Source: Bradysia coprophila
Lineage: Eukaryota > Arthropoda > Insecta > Diptera > Sciaridae
DNA: 64,000 nucleotides
Direction: 5' to 3'
Assembly (NCBI RefSeq): GCF_014529535.1
Contig: NW_023503374.1
Location: forward strand, 5,332,001 to 5,396,000
Part shown: one piece after another, positions 1 through 10,599 of the stretch
How the letters are laid out: each line of letters starts with the position of its first letter
Position numbering within the stretch: the stretch's first letter is position 1
The notes under the pieces: model-generated
Database searches by the model: none
Seen by the model: the letters and a program-made list of their open reading frames with translations, nothing else
Told to the model about the DNA's origin: nothing
Translations under genes and position numbers: made by a program

Positions 1-700
1 GTTTTAGCAGAGATGTTTGCTATTTGACAGCCAATCATCGACTAAAGTATGTCATTGTTTTTCAGAGATGTTTACTCTTTGACAGCCAATCATCGACTGA
101 AGTGTACCATTGTTTAGGCTGAGATGTTTACTCTTTGACAGCCAATCATCGACTGAAGTGCACCATTGTTTTTCAGAGATGTTTACTCTTTGACAGCCAA
201 TCATCGACTGAAGTGCACCATTGTTTTTCAGAGATGTTTACTCTTTGACAGCCAATCATCGACTGAAGTATACCATTGTTTTGGCAGAGATGTTTACTCT
301 TTGACAGCCAATCATCGACTGAAGTATACCATTGTTTTTCAGAGATGGTTACTCTTTGACAGCCAATCACCGACTAAAGTATGTCATTGTTTTTCAGAGA
401 TGTTTACTCTTTGACAGCCAATCATCGACTGAAGTGTACCATTGTTTAGGCTGAGATGTTTACTCTTTGACAGCCAATCACCGACTACAGTATGTCCTTG
501 TTTTGGTAAAAATGTTTACTTTTTGACAGCCAATCATCGACTGAAGTGTACCATTGTTTAGGCTGAGATGTTTACTCTTTGACAGCCAATCATCGACTGA
601 AGTGTACCATTGTGTAGGCTGAGATGTTTACTCTTTGACAGCCAATCATCGAATGAATGTCCTTGATTTCGCAGAGATGTTTTCTCTTTGACAGCTCATC
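1..700. repeat. Minisatellite, 55-56 bp unit, about 12 copies
   Basis: A head-to-tail array whose unit contains gagatgtttactctttgac, then agccaatcatcgactgaag, then a variable accattgttt tail. Successive unit starts at 65, 121, 176 and 231 give a period of 55-56 bp. Units differ by a few substitutions; some carry ttaggct and others ttttca at the junction, so at least two unit variants are interspersed. The last units near 640-700 are degraded, marking the right edge. The left edge lies outside the window, so the full array is longer. The period is not a multiple of three and no conserved frame runs through it, so the short open frames here are not genes. Confidence 0.95.
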
Positions 701-814
701 ACAGATTGAATTTAGTTTATAGCATATCAAAAACTAAATTATTGTATCGGTGGTAGTGATTTATGCTTAGGAAGTTTAAGAATGAAAAATAAGCTGATCA
801 AAATTACATTGCAA

Positions 815-1080
815 AAATTGTCAGTCAAGTGACCTGACCCAGCCAAAAGGTGGGACCTAGTGATTTATTGTTGATTAATAATCTGGCCGCAAATTTACAA
901 GAAAATATAGAACAGAAAAAGTGGTTTTCCAAAGAATCTGTCCTCAAGCGAAGGTTTTTATATCAGTTATTTGTGATGTTTCGGAAGTTTAACAACGGAA
1001 AATAAAATGAAATTAATTAAAAATATATCGAAAAAATTGTCAGTCAAGGGACCTTACCCGCCCGAAAGGTGGGCCTAGTT
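815..1080 (+). repeat. Two copies of a short hairpin motif upstream of the atlastin-like gene
   Basis: Two related stretches, at about 815-866 and 1035-1080, share ttgtcagtcaag followed by ggacc or gacct, a short spacer, and aaggtgggacctagt or a close variant. The ggacc and ggtgggcct parts can pair as a small stem. A third copy is at about 44630-44683. Each copy is preceded by A/T-rich sequence with gaaaaataa-like words. This is probably a fragment of a dispersed repeat; the family is not recognised. Confidence 0.5.
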
Positions 1081-1440
1081 GTACATGCTAGATATTTGAA
1101 CTCCGTCGCTAATATGCTTATCGAATTTAGTTTCTTTTGATATTTGAAATTGGCGCCTGAATAGTCAACTGCATCTGTGATACTTTTGTCGCATCCCCAT
1201 GGAAATAGTCGATAAGACCATTGTCGATAGGGCTTTTATTAACACTGGAAGGACTGGAAGACAGAAAAACTGTTGGGTTAGTGTTCAGATGGAATACTGC
1301 ACCACAGTCAGTGTGTGAATTTGTCTATAATTGATACGTAATAAAGACGATCCGAACGAAGCGTAAAGTTTGTATCTGTGCTCCTGAATTAATTTCCAGA
1401 AACCTTTCGTTCCCAATTATACATTCGCGGTGAAGCTAAA

Positions 1441-3459
1441 ATGCAAATTATATTTTTTCTACTGATTTGTGGAGCTTTAATTGGCCATCACGTTGGCTAT
1501 TCGGAACAAGCCACTCCCGTACAAATCGTACGTCTAGAAAATCATTCAATTAGCGTCGACTCGAAAATACTCAATCAAATACTCGGCAATGAGCACATAA
1601 AAGACCGGAATGTGATGATTTTTTCCATTGCTGGACCGTACCGAAAGGGCAAAAGTTTCTTCTTGAATTTTCCACTGAAATATTTGTACGCTAAGGTAAA
1701 CTGTTTTTTTTTTCGGAAACTTGGTTCGCCTGTTGATTTTTGACATTCAAACAAAATCCATTTCCACTCACAGTATGTAAAGCATGACATTTCGGATTGG
1801 ATTGGCGAGGATGCTGTTGATGGTAACGAACTGCATGGATTCAAATGGCGTGGTGGTCAAACGCCACAAACTACGGGAATTTGGATGTGGTCCGAAATCT
1901 TCACTCATGACTTTGACGGTGGGGATCGTGTGGCAATTATATTATTGGACACACAAGGAATATTCGATCATGATAGCAGTACGATGGATTGTACAAAAAC
2001 ATTTGCCATTAGCACATTGCTGTCGTCCGTTCAATGCTACAATGTCATGCAAAATATTCAGGAAAATAATCTTCAAGATTTGGACTACTTTACTGCATAT
2101 GGACGACTGGCAAACGAGCAGACAAATGAGAGGCCATTCCAGAAACTACTATTCCTCGTACGAGACTGGCCGTATTCCGACGAAATGGACTATGGATACG
2201 CACCAAAATATGTTCAAAGAATACTCACAAGCAACGATAAGCAATCGCCGGCAATGCATGAACTCAGAGATCGTATTAAGATAAGCTTCGAAAAAGTTGA
2301 GGCCTTCTTAATGCCATATCCAGGCACTGCTGTCGCCGAAGGGAGGAACACTAACGGTGATTTGCGGCAAATTGACTCCAAGTTCATTCAGTCTGTGAAA
2401 GAAATAGTTCCGTCGATCTTTGCGCCCGAAAATCTTGTAGTGAAGCGGATTAACGGACAGAAAATACGTGCCTCCGATCTCATCGCATATTTAGAAGAGT
2501 ACACGAAAATATTCAATGGAAACACATTACCAGAACCTAGGACTGCTCTATGGGTATGCTTGCAGGAGTTTATTCTATAAAACTCGTGGAAGACATTCAA
2601 AACTATTTTTTTTTCTGTTCATTACAAAGGCTACGGCTGAGACTACCCTCTTAATATTGCATAGGGACTGTCTCAACATTTATATGGATATGATGCAAGA
2701 GGTAATGGCAAGTCGTCACTTCGACTACGAAATTGCAGCTTTGGAGGAGGAACATGAAGCTGCTCGAAAGGAATCGTTGTCACAGGTTAGTATATAGGTT
2801 ATTATTAGACTTCTATTTGGAACGTCTTAGCGAGCAGTGGCATAGTTCTTGAATATTCCTTTTTTACCCGGAGTAAGGGCACAAAGTTGTAAAAAAAGAC
2901 TGTCCATTCATCCGTTGTAAAGATTACTTTTTCTTGTACACAGTGGCCGAAGAACCTCACAGCCAGTATTGATTTTCTTCCAGACTTACTTTTTTTGTAT
3001 TAACTCTCCCTCTCCTCTTTGCTTAATTTCCTATGAAACTTAGTTCCAGAAAAAACCGAAGCTACACTTCCCTGACTTGGTATCTTCTTATAAAAATCAA
3101 CTTGAGATGCACATCGCCATGAAGTACAAATTTTTCCTGGAACTGAATGCCAATCGGGTGAGTTCAATAATTACATTTGTCGATAAACAGAGAGATAGCA
3201 AAAAATTTGTTCACCTCCATTCCAGAAAGCTGATCGACTTCGTATCGAGGAAGAGCAACGTAAATCTGAGGAACTGCGACAATACATATTGGATGCAACC
3301 CATCAAGAAGGTTGGGCAGATATCAAAAATATCGCGGTGACCGGATTCTACGGAATGTGCATTTACGTTGGATGGCATTTTGTATACGTTCCATACGGTC
3401 TAATTGTTTGTGCTGTCCTTGGAGTATCAGCAAGGATTTTCGGACTTTTATGGGGTTAG
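1441..3459 (+). CDS. Atlastin-like dynamin-superfamily GTPase (five exons, 512 aa)
   Basis: Exons 1441-1695, 1774-2553, 2630-2785, 3044-3157 and 3226-3459 join with GT/AG introns, all in phase 0. Family hallmarks seen: P-loop GPYRKGKS at about residue 60, the switch region RGGQ..TTG, DTQG (G3), the RD motif in LVRDW (G4), then a helical middle region and a C-terminal hydrophobic hairpin of two membrane segments. Atlastins sit in the ER membrane and fuse tubules by GTP-driven dimerisation of a cytosolic GTPase domain. Oddities: the N-terminus (MQIIFFLLICGALIG...) looks like a secretory signal or signal anchor, and the protein ends about ten residues after the hairpin, without the amphipathic tail helix of canonical atlastins. 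It is clearly divergent, so it is a paralogue rather than the conserved atlastin. An upstream start would not remove the leader, because the leader is encoded at the first ATG. Family confidence is high; function is inferred. Confidence 0.88.
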
Positions 3460-3512
3460 TAGTTAGGCCAAAACGTCGCTCGTTCGTAGACATTATTTAT
3501 CTTTTTTTACTC

Positions 3513-3518
3513 AATAAA
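3513..3518 (+). promoter_or_regulatory. Poly(A) signal of the atlastin-like gene
   Basis: A canonical AATAAA lies 54 bases after the stop codon at 3457-3459, giving a short 3' UTR. Confidence 0.65.
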
Positions 3519-3664
3519 CGTTCAATTGAAGATCAACCCTGAGTTTCTCATGTGAGGTTTCGTGCAGTTTCTAACATATTGGTTCAGTAAAATGTAATTC
3601 TCTGTTCAAATAATTAATTACCGACCTGGCCAATCGTTTCGAAAGTAATCTTACAAGTCTGGTA

Positions 3665-3852
3665 CAGTCAGAGGCAGCGAAATTTCAGCATTAATTTGCT
3701 TCAGCTGTTTTTCAACTGATCCACACATTCAATCAAAACTGTTAATGCTTGTTTATACGGTTAAAGCTGCTACTATCATGTTTGATCGTTTGTGTGGACC
3801 AGCTGAAAAACAGTTGAAGCAAATTCATGCTGAAATTTCACCGCCTCTAACT
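3665..3852. mobile_element. Tc1/mariner-type MITE with TA flanks
   Basis: A 188-bp non-coding element with inverted ends of about 65 bp: the left end starts cagtcagaggcagcgaaatt and the right end is its imperfect reverse complement, ending in gcctctaactg. TA dinucleotides flank it at 3663-3664 and 3853-3854. CAGT termini plus a TA duplication are the signature of Tc1/mariner-derived MITEs. It has no coding capacity. Confidence 0.75.
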
Positions 3853-3859
3853 GTAAATA

Positions 3860-5613
3860 GACATACTTGCAGGCAGTCGCGACATTATTGTATATAGACG
3901 TTTGACCAGTTTTGTTTGTATGAGTGGACCAGCTGCCCACAATCTAGAATATTCAATGCTTCTGGGTACTCCTACTCAAATTTTCTGTAAAATATTTGGA
4001 TATAATGTTGCCCATTGAGTTTGATGAGCGCGAGGAGATTCGATGCATACGGTGGACTACTTTCCTGAGATGACAATACAACTATTAAAAAACCAGTTAA
4101 ATACAAACATGCGTTGTAATAATGAGGATTGAGTCAGGTCAAATTAAATTAGTCAAGCTCTGGTTCATATAGATGCATTTTCAAGTCCAGTAATCCTGAC
4201 CAGAATTTCAGAACCCTCCCCTTCGTGCGCAAAAATGTATAGACAACATTTCGATCCGCTACTCCCTTTAAAGAGTGTGTAATTTGTGAATGACGTGCGG
4301 CAGTTCACATCGCTTTTATCGCATATTTTCTCTTGACTTTCCTTTCTACCACTCAAATCGAGACAAAAAGTTAATTCATTACCACAAGCATTCCAAAATG
4401 CTATTTAGCACATTTGCAATGGTGAAGTCATGAGCTGAGTGAAACAAAACTGACCGATCCATACTGGATTTCCCATAAATTTTGTGATCGAAATGTTGGA
4501 TAAAATCTTTGATCAAAAATCCAGTTTGTAATTTTGCTATTTCTTTAGTGCCAGTGTACGCTTGGATTGCAACTTCTACAATATGTCGCATCGGCCCATT
4601 CAACTGAATCGCTTAATGTGCCCAACTCTCCAAACTTTAATAAAAATCAAATTTTTCATCTCCTGGATCTATTCTGTCTGAATCGTCCATATATCCCTTC
4701 CGATACTTACGTTGTGTTGAGGCTATTTTCAATGTTAAGCGTATCAAATAGATTGAACACATGATTGACGGTAGTGACATTGCATCCACTCTTCGCACCA
4801 AAGCTTAAATTCGTGATCGTAAATTTGTTGAACAATAGAAGACTCTTTGAGGTAATTGTATTATAGTCTTACGCATGCATTACCACCGAACTTATAATCG
4901 AATTCCCGTGGTTTGGTCAGGAGTCGGTTTGAATAAGCATAAGCAGGCTAACATCAGTGTTGCGCTCATCAATGTTCTGTCTGTGTCAGTTAAGCGAATG
5001 TGTATTCGATCGCTTGAACAACTTGTGCCGTGATATTGGTCATATCGTCAGCGCACATATTCACCCAGTCTCTATAATCTGTCTTTTCTTATCGAAATAG
5101 CAGAAAATATAAGAAAGTTAGCGTGAATTGGGGTGAACTGGTATATGCGAGAAATGGAAAATATTTTGTTGAAAGGTGAAAGTTAAATTCTATGATGGAT
5201 TCTGCTAGGTTCTAAAAAAAATGGGCTATAACACCTCTGAGTTGATTGCGAAGGTAATGGCAATTAGAAGAAGACTCTTTGTCAACTAAAGAGAAAAGAT
5301 GTTTTATTTAAACATCCACTAAACTGTTCAAACGTTGCTGCCAGACGATTTTATGAGTGTCCAACGCACTCCAACAACGCTTGATGGAAAAATAGAAAAT
5401 TCTGAAAAATTTCGATTTTGTAAAAAAAAAAAAATTGAACCTTCCTCTTTTAGATGAGCTCAATATCAGCATCATAGCGACAATGGAAGCCTAACAATAA
5501 TAATTCATAAGTGTACCTTTGCATAGACAACTTCAAAATGAACTGGGGGTTAATGGGTGAGGGTTTACAAAGCTCGGTTAATCGGTTTCGAATCAGACTA
5601 TCAACACTATTCA
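3860..5613. other. Intergenic, no supported gene
   Basis: AT-rich sequence between the atlastin-like gene and the foldback element. Only short open frames occur on either strand, with no recognisable domain or paired splice sites. A ggaccagctg word near 3935 recalls the interior of the preceding MITE and may be a fragment of it. Confidence 0.6.
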
Positions 5614-5626
5614 CTGGTGCAAACAT

Positions 5627-6370
5627 GGACTATTTTTGAGAAATTCTTTGAGAAATTTAAGAAATATTGAGAAAAAATCATAAAACTTAGTGACATATTT
5701 CTGGCCAAGACATTCTTCAAATCGATTTTTTACCATGAAGCCGAGGGGTGGATAAACGTAAATTCCGTTCGAACCTTGTTTTTTTTAAACAAATGTTTTC
5801 TTGTTTTTTTCTGTTTTTTCTTGTTTATAAACAAAGAAAAAAACAAAAAAACACGGTACTTCTTTCGGGTTTTGCATTTTCAATTTTGTTTTTCTGTTTT
5901 CTTTTAAGGTCTTCCTGTTTTTAATTCAGTTTTTCAGTTCTTTACAGTTGTTTTTTCGTTTTTTTCTTGTTTTTTCTTATTTTTTGCGATTTTTTCTTGT
6001 TTTTTGTCTGTTTTTTCTTGTTTTTCTATTTTTTCTGTTTTTTGTTTGTTTTGCAACCGTTTCATTTTTGTTTTCTATCCCTTCGAACCTTGTTTTTTAT
6101 GTGTATCCACCCCTCGCATGAAGCCATGATGGTTCATTTTTGGCCAAATGTAGAAAAATGTAGATCTGGTTGCCATCTTCATGGTAATATATCGTTTTGA
6201 AGAATGTCTTGGTCAGAAATATGTCACTAAGTTTTATGATTTTTTCTTTTGAGATTTTTAAGATATTTTTGAGGAATTTGATAAATTCAATAAATTTTTG
6301 AGAAATTTGTGAAATCCAATTTTGAGAAATTTAAAGAAATCTTTGAGAAATCGATTTCTCAAAATAGTCC
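5627..6370. mobile_element. Foldback-type transposon with T-rich core
   Basis: A 744-bp element with long inverted arms. The outer ends are ggactattttt and aaaatagtcc. The arms share gagaaattt repeats, the aaaacttagtgacatatttc block and gaggggtggata, each found in reverse complement on the other side. The centre (about 5780-6090) consists of short repeats of ttgttttttct. Flanks ctggtgcaaacat (5614-5626) and ctgggtgcaaacat (6371-6384) look like a target-site duplication of about 13 bp. Long modular inverted arms around a simple-repeat core resemble foldback elements. No protein is encoded; the phenylalanine-rich open frame in the core is only poly-T. Confidence 0.7.
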
Positions 6371-6752
6371 CTGGGTGCAAACATCAGAATTCTAAGAACA
6401 TATAAACTATTTTTTGCCGTCTACACTAACATGTACCTCTTCAAGGACTTCTGATACCATCTTACAGTCGTAGTCACAACCTCATTAAACACAAATTTTC
6501 TTTGTACCTTGGACCATCTTCAAGAATTTAGCAGATTTTCCGATTTCAATGTGAATTGAGCAAAGTCTCTGACGATTTAGGTGAATCAGGTCTAAGGTAG
6601 TTATGTTAAAAGAAACTTAAATTTCGAAACGAATTGTTTTACTTCAACAATAATAATTACAAATTAACCTTCAGTCTTCAATGATATTTTAAACAGAAAA
6701 AATAAAGGTGAAAATATGATCGTATGAAACGCAATAATGTACCGAGAGTTGA

Positions 6753-8192
6753 TTATTCGGTAAATGAAATTTTAACATCGGCAGGAACGAACTTACGCAA
6801 TTTGTTTTCGACAACGACGGTCTTGGATTCGTCCAATTTCTTCATGACCAATTCAATTTTGTCATGCGGAACGAATTTCAGTGTACTCTCCAAGCTGATC
6901 AAATTATTCCACAGCGACTGATGGTCAGGATTTCGCTCGAAGCGACTTTTCTCATACACAATTATGTCGGGCTTGCATCCACTCTTTTGTAGCTCGTAAA
7001 TGAAACGGCCAACATGCTCATCGAAGCATCGCAATTTGATTACTTTCAAATACTTTAGCGGCTTGATGCGGGTGATTGTGTCGAAGCAGTGGCAACTGTG
7101 AACAGCATCTCCATTGAATCTGCCGGTATCTTTAGTGAAGCTCAAGTACAGCATTGCTTGAAGAATTCCTTGATGTGCGTGCATTTTACGCCCCCCACGG
7201 CCGAAACACGGTATTTGTACTTCCACTTCCAATTCGTCCAAGATCACACCATCATAGAGGCCCTCATTTGCTGTGCCTGACATATCCATCACAAATGGAC
7301 AAAAATATTGCACTCGAATTTTCTTCAGATTCGGAAACATTTGGTGAACTCTATTGTCTCCTGACAACGTTTCCAGTATTAGTTCCCCCACTGTGTCCGA
7401 ATGGAAGCAATTTTCAAAGTATGGGATGGACAAACTCTTCAAATTGACCAGTTTGTTTAAGCACGTGTGTGCAGGGCCACCTTCCAGCTTATACATTTGG
7501 TTGATCAGGCTCATTTCCATTGGTTTAATCGCAACTGGACATCGGTGACCAGCATCTCGTAAATCAAACGAATCAATGTCACAACAATTGAAAAAAATGG
7601 CTTTCAAATTGCTGTTCAAGTGGTTTATGAAGTCGGTGGACAGCACGGCCTTATAGAATCCGGACTTTGCACCAAACCGGTTTCCCCATCCCCATTTGTT
7701 TTTTGAGTAAATTTTTTCGGCCAAATTCAGCCTCGGTCCGAAGAAAAGTTCCTCGATTTTATCGAAACCACCGATAAATGTGACCAAATTTCGGCACATC
7801 ACTTCACCTCTCGGCTTATCTGCTTTTGTATGATACGCGCGTTTCTCAAGCTCCAACAAATTACCGTCAATCGTCAGTTGTTTTACGTTCACGCACATAT
7901 CCTTCACACGCTTCAAGAATTGTCCGTCGTACAGCAACGGATCAATGGCAATGTGGATGACATTGGATGCAATTGATTTTAGAAAGTCGAGTTTGTTAGA
8001 GTCGTTGACAGACACGAATCCTGTTAATGGTCGTCTGGTCTCAAATTCAGGATATTCTCCAGTCGTCTTGTACAACAGACCAATTTTATTCACAATCAAA
8101 ATGAGGTCGGTCTTCTTTGTGTCCGTTTGTTGCTTATGGTAAGCCAAAGAGGAGGCCATTTTATTTTCTTCTTTCTGTTCGGAGGATAACAT
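6753..8192 (-). CDS. Uncharacterised 479-aa intronless protein
   Basis: One long uninterrupted frame; the first ATG is at 8192-8190 (MLSSEQKEENK), with a second in-frame Met soon after (MASSLAY). Its length in this AT-rich DNA, and the absence of internal stops, support a real gene. The protein has no signal peptide or membrane segment. Its middle (about residues 90-430) contains irregularly spaced leucine-rich stretches such as VNVKQLTIDGNLLELE, LVNLKSLSIP and FPNLKKIRV, each alternating with a loop. This resembles the leucine-rich-repeat half of F-box-type insect proteins, but no F-box is evident at the N-terminus. The lack of introns could reflect retroposition or a lineage-specific family. 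The LRR-like fold is inferred and no function is proposed. It is convergent with the atlastin-like gene. Confidence 0.75.
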   Translation of the reverse strand: MLSSEQKEENKMASSLAYHKQQTDTKKTDLILIVNKIGLLYKTTGEYPEFETRRPLTGFVSVNDSNKLDFLKSIASNVIHIAIDPLLYDGQFLKRVKDMCVNVKQLTIDGNLLELEKRAYHTKADKPRGEVMCRNLVTFIGGFDKIEELFFGPRLNLAEKIYSKNKWGWGNRFGAKSGFYKAVLSTDFINHLNSNLKAIFFNCCDIDSFDLRDAGHRCPVAIKPMEMSLINQMYKLEGGPAHTCLNKLVNLKSLSIPYFENCFHSDTVGELILETLSGDNRVHQMFPNLKKIRVQYFCPFVMDMSGTANEGLYDGVILDELEVEVQIPCFGRGGRKMHAHQGILQAMLYLSFTKDTGRFNGDAVHSCHCFDTITRIKPLKYLKVIKLRCFDEHVGRFIYELQKSGCKPDIIVYEKSRFERNPDHQSLWNNLISLESTLKFVPHDKIELVMKKLDESKTVVVENKLRKFVPADVKISFTE

Positions 8193-8594
8193 TCTTTGGG
8201 TGAAAAACAAGGAGCAAGGAAAATGTGAAAAATATTATGCACGAACTTACACGTCGCTACACTTGTTTTGTCTTCAATGCCACAATTTCAATACGAAAGA
8301 CTTTCTGAACCCTTCAACCGAAACACTTTTGTTACGAACACACGATCAACGTCTTAACTAAGCACAATGAGAAGCGTCAGTAGGGACTGGAAAGAATGGA
8401 AGAGATAATGCAGGTGCGACAAGCTCATTCAACATCGGTAAAAGTAGGATTGAACATGAAACTCTTAAAAATCTGGGAATCATTAATATTTGTGAAATCA
8501 GTAGTTGAAATATTTTTTCTAGAGAATTTCTTGGCACAAACATCATTTTTGAGAAAAGCGAAACGACAGGTCTCTTTCCAGACATGCTAGTCTG

Positions 8595-8860
8595 AATTTT
8601 GTTGGTCCAAGGCGTCGAAACGCCGTACAGGGTCGTGTGGGGTGTCATTAGAAAGGTAATCACATGTACTATTGAGCCGAGAGACTCATTGGTTTTAAAA
8701 TTAATCCACACTGAAATATGTGCAGTTGAAGTTTTCAACCGAAAACTTGCACTTTTCTTACCAATATTTCTCCAGTTACACGAGCCGTACATGGTGGCCG
8801 TACATGGTGGCCGTACATTTGAAAGGTTTTCAGCTATCGATGGAACCAAATCATACTAGC
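8595..8860 (+). repeat. Dispersed repeat, copy 1 of 3
   Basis: Shares long blocks with about 23231-23890 (opposite strand) and 45290-45720 (same strand): the gtgtcattagaaaggtaat block, the cagttgaagttttcaaccg block, and cttttcttac..atttctccagttacacgagccgtac. The spacing of blocks is similar in all copies. No open frame is conserved among the three, so this is a non-coding interspersed repeat of unknown class. Confidence 0.75.
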
Positions 8861-9189
8861 GAGAACATTCACATGATACTGATCAAAATATGATTGAATT
8901 GTTTATTTCTGATCTAAATGATTTATTGGTTTTGTTTCTTTCAAAAAATCAGTTTTTGAGCTTGAAAACATTGTCACAATTTATTACTATACTTAATCTA
9001 TATTCTACATCTACAACGCGAAAATAATTAAAACTTTTCCTAGACTTCCTAGCTTTGAAGTGTCGTTTGAAATACGTAGAGTTCCGATCGAGGAATAAGG
9101 TCAAAGTTTATCCAAAGGGATGTTACCGAGTTTTCGGACAAATTCTGGTTGGGTTTCAGACTTCAACAAAAATAAAGTTGAAAACCGCC

Positions 9190-10400
9190 ACACTTCAATT
9201 GAGATTTTTTTTCTGTACAAGATTGCCGTGGTCTTGATATTCATAGAATTTGAAAAAGCTTTTGATTCATTGCAAATATGGTCGATATTGGACTCATTAG
9301 TTGAGTGCAGAGTAGAACTCCAACACAATTCGATACGTCTATAAAAATGCTACGTCGTGTATAAAACTCCATAAAAGAACGGAAAAATCAGAATTGGCAG
9401 AGGTTTATACGACAGGGTGACGTCAAACCATATCACCTAAGTCATTTACATCGATTCTGGAGAGTATTTTTGTATGGGTATCAACATAAATGGAGAATAC
9501 CTGAGTAATCTCCGTTTCTCAGATGACATCTACCTGATGGCAGCTGATCTAGATCAGGCGCAAATTATGTTACAACAGTTGAATGAGGAGTCAAACAAAG
9601 TCGGTCCCAAGATGAATTTGTCGAAAACGAGAATCATGACAAACACTGACGATAACAGAGACATTAAAAATGGTGATACTGTCATTGAACGAAACGACAT
9701 CTACGTGTATCTAGGTCACAAATTGAAGTTGGGTCTGGTCAACCAAACTGCAGAAATAAAACATAGAATTGGTCTTGCATGGGCAGCGTTCGGAAAACTC
9801 AGGCTAATTTTCAAAAGCAAAAAGAAAAATGAACAATAGTCTGAAACGTAAAGTGTTCGATACGTGTGTCCTTCCTGTGCTCCCATATGGAGCGGAAACG
9901 TTAACAAAAGCTTCCGAAAATAAACCAAGCACAAAGAGCCATGGAACGGAATTACGCTCAAAGATAGAATGACAATTCAATGGATTCGATAACAAACAAC
10001 GCACTGTAGCTGACTCAGGTTATCAAAAAAAATTTAAAAGTAGTCAACAGGTGAGTGTTTTGCCTTCCAATTGAGTGATGTCAAAGTCAGCTTCGGTTGA
10101 CAACAAACAAAAGTCGTTGATGTCATGGAAAGAATAGCATCTTTAAAGTGGAGCTGGGCGAGACATATTGCAAGAAGGATGGACGAACATTGAACCAAAA
10201 AGATAATGAACTGTAGACCACCTAAAACAAGACGTAGAGGTAGACCACCAGAGAGATGGAATAATATTATAAAGTGATCTGCAGGTGCAAATTGGCAACA
10301 AGTGGCAACGGTTCGTTTGGAATGGAAGAGAATGGCATACAACCAGCAGTGGATAGAAACAGGCTGAAAAAGAAAGAAGAAGAAGAAGAAAGGCTCGTAC
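9190..10400 (+). pseudogene. Decayed LINE (non-LTR retrotransposon), 3' half
   Basis: Fragments in several frames follow the order of a LINE reverse transcriptase. About 9230-9300 encodes FIEFEKAFDSL (the palm motif usually seen as FRKAFDS). About 9474-9838 (121 codons) contains NLRFSDDI, in place of the catalytic FADD box, then a thumb-like region. About 9840-9900 encodes VFDTCVLPVLPYGAE. About 10120-10260 encodes LKWSWARHIARRM then RRGRPPERW, the conserved C-terminal tail of many insect LINEs. Stops and frameshifts separate the pieces, so it is dead. It ends in an aagaag-rich tract near 10370-10390. Confidence 0.8.
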
Positions 10401-10439
10401 GGGGCTAGAACAATGCAAGTCAACAACTGCTGTAGGAAA

Positions 10440-10592
10440 TGCTGTGGTTTGAAATGGTTTACACAAAAATTTCGTTTAACAAACGTAAATCTAGATCTTA
10501 ATTTCCGTATTTTTTGGTTAGGTTAGGCGCTAGGTTTTCATTTGTTAGACGAAATTTATGTGGAGACAATTTCAAACCACAACAATTTTTAA
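10440..10592. mobile_element. Small inverted-repeat element (MITE-like)
   Basis: About 150 bp with imperfect inverted ends: left tgtggtttgaaatggtttac..aaatttcgtttaacaaa and right, in reverse complement, ttgtggtttgaaattgtctcc..aaatttcgtctaacaaa. It abuts the 3' end of the dead LINE. No clear target duplication was found. Confidence 0.55.
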
Positions 10593-10599
10593 ATCAGAA

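Noticed and set aside
166..414. Open frames on both strands within the left-edge repeat
   Set aside because: They are products of the 55-56 bp minisatellite, whose period shifts frame each unit.
1..700. CRISPR-like array
   Set aside because: Adjacent units without unique spacers, in a eukaryotic genome; it is a minisatellite.
5967..6200. Phe-rich 77-codon plus-strand frame
   Set aside because: Translation of the poly-T core of the foldback element.
8358..8849. 163-codon minus-strand frame
   Set aside because: Overlaps a dispersed repeat found in two other places without an open frame.
9055..9344. Separate small genes at the start of the first LINE
   Set aside because: The frame contains the RT palm motif FEKAFDSL and belongs to the decayed LINE.
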